Positions 7,595 to 14,844 of a stretch of 30,061 nucleotides of DNA are shown here, in pieces; the first letter of the stretch is position 1, and each line of letters begins with the position of its first letter. This DNA is from JBHHYS01 sp046757645 (GTDB taxonomy: Bacteria; Acidobacteriota; Terriglobia; Acidiferrales; 2-02-FULL-67-57). Under the pieces are notes generated by a model. The model searched no databases, was not told where the DNA came from, and saw only the letters and a list, made by a program, of their open reading frames with translations. Location of the stretch: positions 1 through 30,061 of the forward strand of contig JBHHYS010000028.1 in NCBI GenBank assembly GCA_046757645.1. Reading direction: 5' to 3'. The translations under genes and the position numbers were made by a program.

Positions 7595-8589
7595 ACGATG
7601 CAGTTCAGGCTTTCCCCGCGCTGCCAGGCGTGAATGTTCTCGATGGTGGTGTCGAGGATGCGCACCAGGGCTTCGCGGCTGTTGAAGGCGTTGTGGGGGG
7701 TGAAGACAACGTTGTCTTTCTTCAGCAGCACGCTGCGGCGCACCAAGGCCTGCAAGGCTTCGGTCGCCCGGGGCGCCTGCAGCAGCTCGTGTTCTTCTTT
7801 AATCAGCTCTTCCCCTTCCAGGACGTCCAGGCCGGCGCCGCCCAGTTGGCCGGTGTCGAGCGCCGCGATGAGCGCATCGGTATCCACCAGTCCACCCCGG
7901 GCGGTGTTCACCAATAGGGCACCGTGCTTGACCCGGCGCAGACGCTCGCGGTTAATCAGGTGGTGGGTCTCCGGGAGGTAGGGGGCGTGCAAGGTGATGA
8001 TGTCACTCTCGGCCAGCAGCCGCTCCAATGGGACGTAGGCAAAATTCAGCAGCTCGGCCAGAAAGGCATTCTGGCACACATCGTAGACGAGCACGTGCAT
8101 CCCAAAGCCGCGGGCAATCTTGATTACGTGCAGCCCGATGCGTCCGCCGCCCACCACCCCCAGGGTCTTATCCTTCAAGTCGAACCCGGTGAGCATGGCC
8201 AGGTCCATTCGGCCTTCCACCGCGTGCCGGTAGGATTTGTGCACGTTGCGGGAGAGCGAGAGGATGAGGGCGAAGGTGTGCTCGGCCACCGTGTATTCCC
8301 CGTAGGTAGGCACATTGGCGATGGTGATGCCGCGCGCCCGGCAGGCGCCGGCATCGATGTGGTCATAGCCGGTGGAGCGGGTGGCGATTAGTTTGACCCG
8401 GGGCAACTGCCCCACCACCGCGGCACTGAGGTGAGAGTAGATGAAGACCGACAGGCAGTCGAAATCCCGCTCGGGTGGCAGGCAGCCGGGGTCGAGACGC
8501 TCGGGGCTGAAGTGGAGCTGGCAGTCGGGAAAATGGGGGGCAAGGTGCTCCCGCTCCCATTCCTTGACCTCAAAGAAGGCGATCTTCAT
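7591..8589 (-). CDS. D-isomer-specific 2-hydroxyacid dehydrogenase (D-lactate dehydrogenase-like)
   Basis: The 332-residue product has the two-domain fold of the family: a Rossmann NAD-binding motif G-x-G-x-x-G at 147-152, Arg231 in NTARGGLVDTDAL, a catalytic Glu in the LDVLEGEEL segment and His299 in FTPHNAF. Such enzymes reduce 2-oxoacids to D-2-hydroxyacids with NADH. The N-terminal part and the substrate-loop region (RSTGYDHID, PTYGEYTVAEHTFALIL) resemble fermentative D-lactate dehydrogenases, so pyruvate is a likely substrate but not proven. ATG 8589 was chosen; a GTG two codons upstream (8595) is equally possible and no Shine-Dalgarno decides it. It starts 27 bases after leuS and overlaps guaA by 4 bases. 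Confidence 0.9.
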   Translation of the reverse strand: MKIAFFEVKEWEREHLAPHFPDCQLHFSPERLDPGCLPPERDFDCLSVFIYSHLSAAVVGQLPRVKLIATRSTGYDHIDAGACRARGITIANVPTYGEYTVAEHTFALILSLSRNVHKSYRHAVEGRMDLAMLTGFDLKDKTLGVVGGGRIGLHVIKIARGFGMHVLVYDVCQNAFLAELLNFAYVPLERLLAESDIITLHAPYLPETHHLINRERLRRVKHGALLVNTARGGLVDTDALIAALDTGQLGGAGLDVLEGEELIKEEHELLQAPRATEALQALVRRSVLLKKDNVVFTPHNAFNSREALVRILDTTIENIHAWQRGESLNCIV

Positions 8590-8616
8590 TCCCACCCGCT
8601 CGGTTCGCTCCGCGCC

Positions 8617-11130
8617 TCAGGGGGCCAGGACGATGTTGATCAGTTTCTTCGGCACCACCACGGTCTTGGTAATGCGGTGGCCATCAACCAGGCGGGCCAC
8701 CCCGGGGTTGGCCAGAGCCTGCTCGAGCAGTTCCTCTTCGCTCAGCTCGGTACTGACCCGAATGCGGCCGCGCACCCGCCCGTTCACCTGGATGACAATC
8801 TCGTACTCCTCTTCCTTGGCGAGTTCGGGGTCGTATTCCGGCCAGGGAGTCTCAGCCACGCTCTGCGGCTGGCCCAATTGCTCCCAGAGCTCCTCGGCCA
8901 GGTGGGGCGCATAGGGGGAGACGAGCAGAATCGCCATCGCGAAGACTTCTTTCAACACCTCGGGCGAGACGGCCTCTTCCAACGGCTCCTGGGCGTAGAG
9001 CTCGTTCACCAATTCCATAATGGCGGCGATGGAGGTGTTGAAGTGCCAGCGGGTTTCAAAGTCGTGGGTCACTCGCCGGGCCGTCTGGTGGGCCTTGCGG
9101 AGCAACTGCCGCTCCTGCGGGTTCGGAGCCCCCGTGGTGGCCCCGGGATTCGCCGAAGCCAGCGAAGCGGCCGGGAGGGGGCGCAGCCGGGAGGCGTGCT
9201 TGGCCACGATCCGGTAGAGCCGCTGCAGGAAGCGCTCGCAGCCTTCCACCCCGGCCTGAGTCCATTCCATATCCTTTTCGGGCGGCGCAGCGAAAAGGGT
9301 AAACAGCCGCGCGGTGTCGGCGCCGTAGTTTTCGAGCATCTCGTCGGTGGACACCACATTGCCGCGCGACTTTGACATTTTGGCCCCATCCTTGATCACC
9401 ATTCCCTGGTTGAAGAGGCGCGCCACCGGCTCATCGTGATTGACCAGTCCCAGGTCGCGCATCACCTTGGTCCAAAAGCGGCAGTAGATGAGATGAAGCA
9501 CGGCGTGCTCGGCCCCGCCGATGTACTGGTCGATGGGAAAGTAATACTGAACCGCCTCGTTGTCGAACGGGGCCTGGGTTGCGTGGGGGGAGAGGTAGCG
9601 GTAGTAGTACCAGGAGGAATCGACGAAGGTGTCCATGGTATCGGTTTCGCGCCGGGCGGCGCCCCCGCACTGCGGGCAGCGGGTGTTCAAAAACTCCGGC
9701 ACCTGGAGCAGGGGCGACAACCCCGTCCCGGTGATTTCGACCTCGAGCGGCAGAACCACCGGCAACTGCTCCTCGGGCACGGGGACAATGCCGCAGGCCT
9801 CGCAATAGACAATGGGAATGGGCGTCCCCCAGTAGCGCTGCCGGGAGATCCCCCAGTCCTTGATGCGGTAGAAAGTAAGCCGCTCCGCTTTGCCTTGCTG
9901 GGCCAAGTCGTCGGTCATCTTCTCGCCCGCCTGCTCGGACGGCATTCCGGTGTAGGGGCCGGAGTCCACCATGCGGCCATGCTGGGTGAAAGCCCCCCTC
10001 ATGGTGGGGGCCAGCAAAGGCTTTTCCTCTCGGGGCTGGATGACAATGCGGATGGGCAGGCGGTACTTTCGGGCAAACTCGAAGTCGCGCTGGTCGTGGG
10101 CGGGCACCGCCTGCACGGCTCCGGTGCCGTACTCCATCAAGACAAAGCTGCTCACCCAGATGGGCACCAGGTCGCCGGAAAAGGGGTGGAGCGCGAAGCG
10201 CCCGGTGAAGATGCCTTCCTTTTCGACTTCGCCTACCACCTGCGCCCGTCGGGTTTGCTGCCGCAAGGAGTCGACTTTGCGAGCGATGCTGGCGCCGCCG
10301 GGCAAGCCGGTGAGCAGTTCGTCCACCAACGGGTGTTGAGGCGCCAGCAGCAGGGCCACCGCCCCGTAGATGGTGTCCAGTCGGGTGGTGAAAGTTTCAA
10401 TGGTTTTGTCGCTGCCCGCCACCGACCAGCGCACCCGGGCGCCGTCGGAGCGGCCGATCCAGTTGCGCTGCATCACCCGGATGCGCTCCGGCCAGCCCCC
10501 GGCCAGCTTCCCGAGATCCCGCAGCAGCTCTTCGACGTAGTCGGTAATCTTCAGGAACCACTGCGGGAGTTCGCGTTGTTCGACAGGGGTTTCCTCATGC
10601 CGCCAGCAACAGCCCTCCACCACCTGCTCGTTGGCCAGCACCGTCTGGCACTCCGAGCACCAGTTCACCCGGCTCTCTTTGCGGTAGGCCAGGCCGCGCT
10701 TGAACATTTGCAGGAAGAACCACTGGTTCCAGCGATAGTACTCGGGTTCGCAGGTGCTGAGCTCGCTCCCCCAGTCGTAGCTGAAGCCGAAGCGCCGCAA
10801 CTGCTCCTTCATCCGGGCAATGTTCTTCCGGGTCCAGGTGCGGGGGTGGGTTTGGCGCAGGCGGGCGGCGTTTTCGGCGGGCAGCCCGAAGGCATCCCAG
10901 CCAACGGGGTGAAAGACGTTGAAGCCCCGCATCCGCTTGTAGCGGGCCACCGCGTCCCCGATGGTGTAATTCCGCATGTGGCCCATATGCAGATCGCCGG
11001 AGGGGTAGGGGAGCATTTCCAGGACGTAATACTTGGGACGGGAAAGGGCGCGACGGGCATGGAAGAGTTTGCGCTCTTCCCAGAACCGCTGCCACTTGGT
11101 GTCGAGGACTCTATGGTCGTACTCGGGCAC
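8617..11130 (-). CDS. leuS: Leucyl-tRNA synthetase LeuS
   Basis: The 837-residue class I synthetase charges tRNA-Leu. The HIGH-type motif is HMGH at 48-51 within PYPSGDLHMGHMRNY. The editing domain (CP1) sits in the middle, with TTRLDTIYGA and GTGAVQAVPAHDQRD, the region that clears mischarged amino acids. KMSKS is at 584-588. The C-terminal part holds the anticodon-binding helical domain and a final small domain (VIQVNGRVRGRI). The start is GTG 11130; a GAGGA about 12 bases upstream is a modest ribosome site. It is preceded by nfo with 23 bases between them. It is the bacterial form, slightly shorter than the E. coli enzyme (860). Confidence 0.97.
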   Translation of the reverse strand: MPEYDHRVLDTKWQRFWEERKLFHARRALSRPKYYVLEMLPYPSGDLHMGHMRNYTIGDAVARYKRMRGFNVFHPVGWDAFGLPAENAARLRQTHPRTWTRKNIARMKEQLRRFGFSYDWGSELSTCEPEYYRWNQWFFLQMFKRGLAYRKESRVNWCSECQTVLANEQVVEGCCWRHEETPVEQRELPQWFLKITDYVEELLRDLGKLAGGWPERIRVMQRNWIGRSDGARVRWSVAGSDKTIETFTTRLDTIYGAVALLLAPQHPLVDELLTGLPGGASIARKVDSLRQQTRRAQVVGEVEKEGIFTGRFALHPFSGDLVPIWVSSFVLMEYGTGAVQAVPAHDQRDFEFARKYRLPIRIVIQPREEKPLLAPTMRGAFTQHGRMVDSGPYTGMPSEQAGEKMTDDLAQQGKAERLTFYRIKDWGISRQRYWGTPIPIVYCEACGIVPVPEEQLPVVLPLEVEITGTGLSPLLQVPEFLNTRCPQCGGAARRETDTMDTFVDSSWYYYRYLSPHATQAPFDNEAVQYYFPIDQYIGGAEHAVLHLIYCRFWTKVMRDLGLVNHDEPVARLFNQGMVIKDGAKMSKSRGNVVSTDEMLENYGADTARLFTLFAAPPEKDMEWTQAGVEGCERFLQRLYRIVAKHASRLRPLPAASLASANPGATTGAPNPQERQLLRKAHQTARRVTHDFETRWHFNTSIAAIMELVNELYAQEPLEEAVSPEVLKEVFAMAILLVSPYAPHLAEELWEQLGQPQSVAETPWPEYDPELAKEEEYEIVIQVNGRVRGRIRVSTELSEEELLEQALANPGVARLVDGHRITKTVVVPKKLINIVLAP

Positions 11131-11153
11131 AGCGGTTGTTTGTCCTCTTCTAT

Positions 11154-12041
11154 CTATCCTCGGCCCGGCGTCTCCGCTAGGCGGCGGACGGTTCGCAGGT
11201 TGCGCCGGTCATCGCCTTTGCGCTCGATGGGCGTCTCCAAAATGAAAGTCTTGCCGGCCAGGGTGGGGTGGTGCAAGAGGCGGCGGAACGCCTCCAGGCC
11301 AATCCTGCCCCGGCCGATGTGCTGGTGGCGGTCCACGCGCGCCCCGCAGGGCACCTTGGAGTCGTTGGCGTGGATCACCTTCACCCGCTCCAGGCCGACG
11401 GTGGTGTGGACCTCTGCCAGGGTCTTCTCCAGCCCGCTCGGGCTGCGGATGTCGTAGCCAGCGGCGAAGAGGTGCGCGGTGTCCAAGCACACCCCCAGGT
11501 TGAGCTCCGGCAGTGCCCCGAGCAACTCCGCCAACCCCTCCAGTTTCGCCCCCAGGGCACTTCCCTGCCCGGCGGTGTTTTCCAGGAGAATTTGCAGGCC
11601 GTCAAACCGGACGCCGCGGCTGGCTTGGCGGAGGGCCTCCACCACGTAGGCGCGCGCCTGCTGCCGGGGCAAGCCCAGCCCGCTGCCGGGGTGCATCACC
11701 AGATAGTCAGCCTTCAAAGCCAGGGCGCGCTCAATCTCGGCGCGGAAGGCCTGGACGGAGCGCGAGCGCAGGATGGGCTGCGGGGAGGCCAGGTTGATCA
11801 AATAGTTGTCGTGGATGACCAAGGGGTGGAGCCCCAAGGCGTAGCGCCGCTGGCGGAAGGCCTCGGTGGAGGGGAGGGCGGCGGTGGACCAGTTGCGGGG
11901 GCTGGCGGAGAAAATCTGGAAGGCGTCGCAGCCGAGCGCCTGAGCACGCTCGGCGGCCTGCTCCAGCCGCCCGGCAATCGAGGTATGTATTCCGATGCGA
12001 ACCGGGGCGGCCCGCGCAAGCCTTCGTTCCTTTCGCTTCAC
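11154..12041 (-). CDS. nfo: Endonuclease IV (AP endonuclease), Nfo family
   Basis: The 295-residue product is a TIM-barrel AP endonuclease that cuts 5' to abasic sites and trims damaged 3' ends in base-excision repair. The metal-ligand set known from E. coli Nfo can be aligned: His77 (VIHDNYLINL), His117 (MHPGSG), Glu154 (LENTAGQG), Asp187 and His190 (CLDTAHLFAAGYD), His224 (HANDSK), Asp237 and His239 (DRHQHIGRG) and Glu269 (LETP). All nine appear present. The start is GTG 12041, with GAGGAGG just upstream (spacing is short). A basic start (MKRKERRLAR) precedes the barrel. It is first in the nfo-leuS-dehydrogenase-guaA group. Confidence 0.95.
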   Translation of the reverse strand: MKRKERRLARAAPVRIGIHTSIAGRLEQAAERAQALGCDAFQIFSASPRNWSTAALPSTEAFRQRRYALGLHPLVIHDNYLINLASPQPILRSRSVQAFRAEIERALALKADYLVMHPGSGLGLPRQQARAYVVEALRQASRGVRFDGLQILLENTAGQGSALGAKLEGLAELLGALPELNLGVCLDTAHLFAAGYDIRSPSGLEKTLAEVHTTVGLERVKVIHANDSKVPCGARVDRHQHIGRGRIGLEAFRRLLHHPTLAGKTFILETPIERKGDDRRNLRTVRRLAETPGRG

Positions 12042-12072
12042 AGCCTCCTCAACGTCCAGTCATCAATGTGAA

Positions 12073-12101
12073 ATCCTACCAGAAGGTTCGCCGCGGCGCA
12101 A
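12073..12101 (-). promoter_or_regulatory. Candidate promoter for nfo-leuS operon
   Basis: On the minus strand, TTGCGC (12101-12096) and TAGGAT (12078-12073) are 17 bases apart, giving a leader of roughly 25 bases before the GTG at 12041. The -35 box overlaps a small hairpin (GCGGC-GCAA-GCCGC at 12093-12106). Match quality is moderate (3 of 6 and 4 of 6). Confidence 0.35.
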
Positions 12102-12141
12102 GCCGCTGTTGCGGCCGGAATAACCCCTAGCCAGGCCGTAT

Positions 12142-12190
12142 GGGACATCGGTGCGCGCTGGCTTGGGTGCTGGCACCGCCTAAGATGCCC
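12142..12190. other. Long imperfect inverted repeat (possible structured RNA or regulatory fold)
   Basis: Bases 12142-12149 (GGGACATC) pair with 12184-12190 (GATGCCC) except for one bulged A. Inside, 12050-style pairing continues with GGTGC at 12150-12154... in exact terms, bases 12150-12154 (GGTGC) pair with 12073-side equivalents 12173-12177 (GCACC), leaving a six-base side loop GCCTAA. That is twelve pairs in two blocks, in a region without a gene. No known RNA family was recognised, and neither direction shows a T-run that would make it a terminator. Confidence 0.35.
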
Positions 12191-12266
12191 GACAAGGAAT
12201 ACAGGCCTTAAAGATAACCGGAGCCGGTAGCGCAGGATCCCGTAAAGATTCCTGCGGTTTGTTCCT

Positions 12267-12419
12267 GACAAGCCGCGGGTTGGCCAACCCCGCCAACCCA
12301 CGCTACCCGGTCTCGCAGACAAGCCGCGGGTTGGCTAACTGCGCCAGCCCACGCTACCTGGTCCCACTGACAAGCCGCGGGTTGGCTAACTACGCCAACC
12401 CACGCTACCCGGTCCCGCA
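12267..12419. repeat. Three tandem copies of a 51-base hairpin-forming repeat
   Basis: GACAAGCCGCGGGTTGGC begins at 12267, 12318 and 12369, exactly 51 bases apart, and a fourth copy starts at 12420 but breaks off after about 6 bases. Each unit contains GGGTTGGC and, 7 bases later, GCCAACCC (GCCAGCCC in copy 2, which keeps pairing through a G-T wobble), followed by ACGCTACC. Arms are at 12277-12284/12292-12299, 12328-12335/12343-12350 and 12379-12386/12394-12401. The array lies between nfo and the DAHP synthase gene, just ahead of that gene's promoter candidate. The surrounding 12042-12515 interval holds no convincing gene. Confidence 0.9.
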
Positions 12420-12441
12420 GACAAGCGAAACCCGAGACGAG

Positions 12442-12471
12442 TTGATTTCTGCCGCTGGGTGCGGCTAGACT
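12442..12471 (+). promoter_or_regulatory. Candidate promoter for DAHP synthase
   Basis: TTGATT (12442-12447) and TAGACT (12466-12471) are 18 bases apart, each matching 4 of 6 consensus bases. A start near 12478 would leave a leader of about 38 bases before ATG 12516. It sits directly behind the tandem hairpin array. Confidence 0.42.
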
Positions 12472-12515
12472 GGCCTTCTCGCCTTGGAGCGTCCTGGGCG
12501 CAAGGAGAAGCGTCG

Positions 12516-13571
12516 ATGCTGGTGATGATGCAGGCGAACGCGACTGCGGAGGAGATCCGCGCCGTTTGCCGCAAAATCGGGGAGATGGGCTACAAAGCCC
12601 ATCCCATCCCCGGGGCGACCCGGACAGCCATCGGCATCACCGGCAATACCGGGCCTGTCGATGCCACGCCGCTGGAAGCGTTGGCGGGCGTAGGCGAGTG
12701 TATCCCGGTCTCGAAACCCTACAAACTGGCCAGCCGAGACGCCAAGCAGGAAGACACCGTGGTTGACCTGGGCGAGGGCGTGCGGGTGGGGGGCGAAGAG
12801 CTGGCCATCATCGCCGGGCCTTGCGCCATCGAGAGTCGCGAGCAGGCATTTGCGATTGCTGCCCGGGTCAAGGCGGCTGGCGCCCGGCTTTTCCGCGGCG
12901 GTGCCTACAAGCCCCGCACCTCCCCCTACAGCTTCCAGGGGCTGGCCGAAGAGGGCTTGAAAATCCTCGCTGCGGTGCGGGCCGAGTTCGGATTGAAGAT
13001 TGTTAGCGAAGCCATTGACTACGAGAGTCTGGAGCAGGTGGAGCGTTACGGCGACGTCATTCAAGTCGGTGCCCGCAACATGCAGAACTTTTCCCTGCTG
13101 AAGTGCGCCGGGCGCTCCCGGAAGCCGGTCTTGCTCAAGCGGGGAGTCTCGGCCACGCTGGACGAATTCCTGATGGCGGCGGAATACATCCTGGCCGAGG
13201 GCAACTACCGGGTGATTCTCTGTGAGCGCGGGGTGCGAACCTTCGCCGACCACACCCGCAATACCCTCGACCTGAGCGTGATCCCCGCGGTCAAGCGCCT
13301 CAGCCACCTGCCCATCATCGTTGACCCCAGCCACGGCACCGGCCGGCGGGAGAAGGTGCTGCCCCTGTCGCGGGCGGCGGTGGCCGTGGGGGCGGACGGT
13401 CTGCTCGTGGAGGTGCACCACCAGCCCGACCAGGCGCTCTCCGATGGCTACCAATCCATCCTGCCGGCACAGTTCGAAGTATTGGTGGACGAGGTGCGGC
13501 AGATCGCGGCCGTGGTGCGGCGCCGCGTGGCGGTCCCGCACCCGCAGGGCCACGTGGTTCAGATCAATTAG
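12516..13571 (+). CDS. aroF: 3-deoxy-7-phosphoheptulonate (DAHP) synthase, Thermotoga-like type with N-terminal regulatory domain
   Basis: The 351-residue enzyme condenses phosphoenolpyruvate with erythrose 4-phosphate, the first step of the shikimate pathway. A ferredoxin-like/ACT-like N-terminal domain (about 1-70; MLVMMQANATAEEIRAVC) precedes the TIM barrel, the arrangement of the Thermotoga maritima enzyme, where this domain mediates feedback inhibition by aromatic amino acids. Metal ligands fit that enzyme shifted by one: Cys103 (GPCAIES), His273 (DPSHGTGRR), Glu299 (VEVHH) and Asp310. The phosphate-binding stretch GAYKPRTSPYSFQG is at 129-142. ATG 12516 is supported by AAGGAG at 12502-12507; a possible earlier start at 12459 would add 19 residues lying in the promoter region. 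Confidence 0.94.
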   Translation: MLVMMQANATAEEIRAVCRKIGEMGYKAHPIPGATRTAIGITGNTGPVDATPLEALAGVGECIPVSKPYKLASRDAKQEDTVVDLGEGVRVGGEELAIIAGPCAIESREQAFAIAARVKAAGARLFRGGAYKPRTSPYSFQGLAEEGLKILAAVRAEFGLKIVSEAIDYESLEQVERYGDVIQVGARNMQNFSLLKCAGRSRKPVLLKRGVSATLDEFLMAAEYILAEGNYRVILCERGVRTFADHTRNTLDLSVIPAVKRLSHLPIIVDPSHGTGRREKVLPLSRAAVAVGADGLLVEVHHQPDQALSDGYQSILPAQFEVLVDEVRQIAAVVRRRVAVPHPQGHVVQIN

Positions 13572-13572
13572 C

Positions 13573-14844
13573 TTGACGTTCCCCTTCCACAAACACACAA
13601 AGAGGCAGGCGCCCGCCGCGGGCGTTCGTTTGCTCTTCCTGGTGACTCTTCTCCTGGGTCTTGCGGCCAGCGCCTGCCGCGGCGCAAGTCCCGGCCAAGC
13701 GGCGGCGGAGCAGCGAGTCTACGCCTTTGTCAGCAACGGCGGCAGCCACAGCGTTAGCGTGGTGGACGTGGCCGCGCGCCAGGTGGTGGCCACTGTGCCC
13801 GTGGGACGCAGCCCCACCGACGTGCGCGCCCACCCCCAGCGCCCCGAGGTTTATGTAGTGGCGAGCGAGTCGAACCAGGTGGTGGTGCTCGACGCTCGCA
13901 GCCGAAAAGTAGTGGCGCGCATTCGGGTTGGGGTGCGGCCTTTCTTTGTCAACTTCGCGCCGGACGGGGCGCGTGCCTATGTGGCCAACTCCGGGTCGAA
14001 CACGGTGAGCGTCATCGACTGCCGTCGCCGGCGCCTGCAAGCCACGGTGCGCGTCGGGCGCGCGCCGGTGCTGGCCCGGGTGAGCCCGGACGGGCGCTGG
14101 GTGGTGGTGACGAACCGGGCCGACTCCAGCGTCTCGCTGCTGGCCACCGATTCGCTCCAGCTGGTCGCCACCATTCCCGTGGCGGAGGCCCCCGAAGCCA
14201 TCGCCATTCTCCCCGATAGCTCCAAGGCGTTCGTAACCGCATCAGCCCGCGGCCAGGTTTCAGTGGTGGATTTGCGTCGGCGTCGCCTGCTGGGCAATAT
14301 TCCCGTGGGGCAAACGCCCGTGGCTCTGGCGCTGAAGCCGGACGGCGGCGAGCTGTTCGTGGCCAACTTCGATTCCCACACGGTTACGGTGATCAACACC
14401 TGGACGAATGACGTCGCCGAAACCTTGCCCAGCGGGCGCCAGCCGGTGCGGCTGCTTATCACCGCCGACGGCTCCTGGCTCTATGTCACCCACTTCGGAT
14501 CCAACCAGGTCTTCCTGGTCCAGACCGCCACCCGGCGGGTGCTGGGGACCATCCCGGTGGGCTACCAGCCAGATGCCATGGCGTTAACCCCGGACGAGGA
14601 AACCCTGCTCGTCGCCCACGCCGGCTCGAACGACCTGGCGATGATTGGCACCGGCGACCGGGCGCTGGCCACATTGATTCCCCTGGGGCTGACTCCCCGC
14701 GCCATCGCGGTCAAAGTCGTGCCCGCCCCGCCCGCCGCCACCAGCCAGACCTTGCCCGGCGCCCAGCAGACGGTGCTAGAATCCAGCCACGAGAGGACGT
14801 TACCCCCTGTTCGCCGTGAGAAAGGCGCGGCGCATCCTCAATGA
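13573..14844 (+). CDS. Secreted YVTN-type beta-propeller protein
   Basis: The product (423 residues from TTG 13573) has a signal sequence with a basic start and hydrophobic core (VRLLFLVTLLLGLAASAC), perhaps a lipoprotein signal with Cys near residue 36, although ASAC is a poor lipobox. Seven to eight repeats of about 42 residues follow, each with a YVAN-like strand, a VSVID-like strand and an IPVG turn (for example AYVANSGSNTVSVID, LFVANFDSHTVTVIN). This is a seven-bladed YVTN propeller, usually a periplasmic or surface binding scaffold; no catalytic residues are visible. The start is uncertain: no Shine-Dalgarno, but TTG 13573 lies 1 base after the DAHP synthase stop, and TTG 13630 is an alternative. 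It overlaps the LptFG gene by ATGA. Confidence 0.85.
   Translation: MTFPFHKHTKRQAPAAGVRLLFLVTLLLGLAASACRGASPGQAAAEQRVYAFVSNGGSHSVSVVDVAARQVVATVPVGRSPTDVRAHPQRPEVYVVASESNQVVVLDARSRKVVARIRVGVRPFFVNFAPDGARAYVANSGSNTVSVIDCRRRRLQATVRVGRAPVLARVSPDGRWVVVTNRADSSVSLLATDSLQLVATIPVAEAPEAIAILPDSSKAFVTASARGQVSVVDLRRRRLLGNIPVGQTPVALALKPDGGELFVANFDSHTVTVINTWTNDVAETLPSGRQPVRLLITADGSWLYVTHFGSNQVFLVQTATRRVLGTIPVGYQPDAMALTPDEETLLVAHAGSNDLAMIGTGDRALATLIPLGLTPRAIAVKVVPAPPAATSQTLPGAQQTVLESSHERTLPPVRREKGAAHPQ

Noticed and set aside
9436..11457. 673-codon open frame on the plus strand across leuS
   Set aside because: It is antisense to leuS and nfo, a common effect of high GC at third positions. The leuS reading has complete catalytic motifs.
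12165..12183. GGGTGCTGGCACCGCC resembles the T-box antiterminator motif
   Set aside because: Two extra bases break the motif, no specifier loop or terminator is evident, and the tandem hairpin array and promoter candidate lie between it and the gene.
12259..12468. Small open frame encoding three 17-residue repeats (TSRGLANxxxPRYxVxx)
   Set aside because: The repeat unit of 51 bases is a multiple of three, so the frame stays open automatically. There is no ribosome site, and the sequence is better explained by conserved hairpin arms.
12465..13598. 377-codon open frame on the minus strand across the DAHP synthase gene
   Set aside because: Shadow frame; the plus-strand gene has a ribosome site and all metal ligands.
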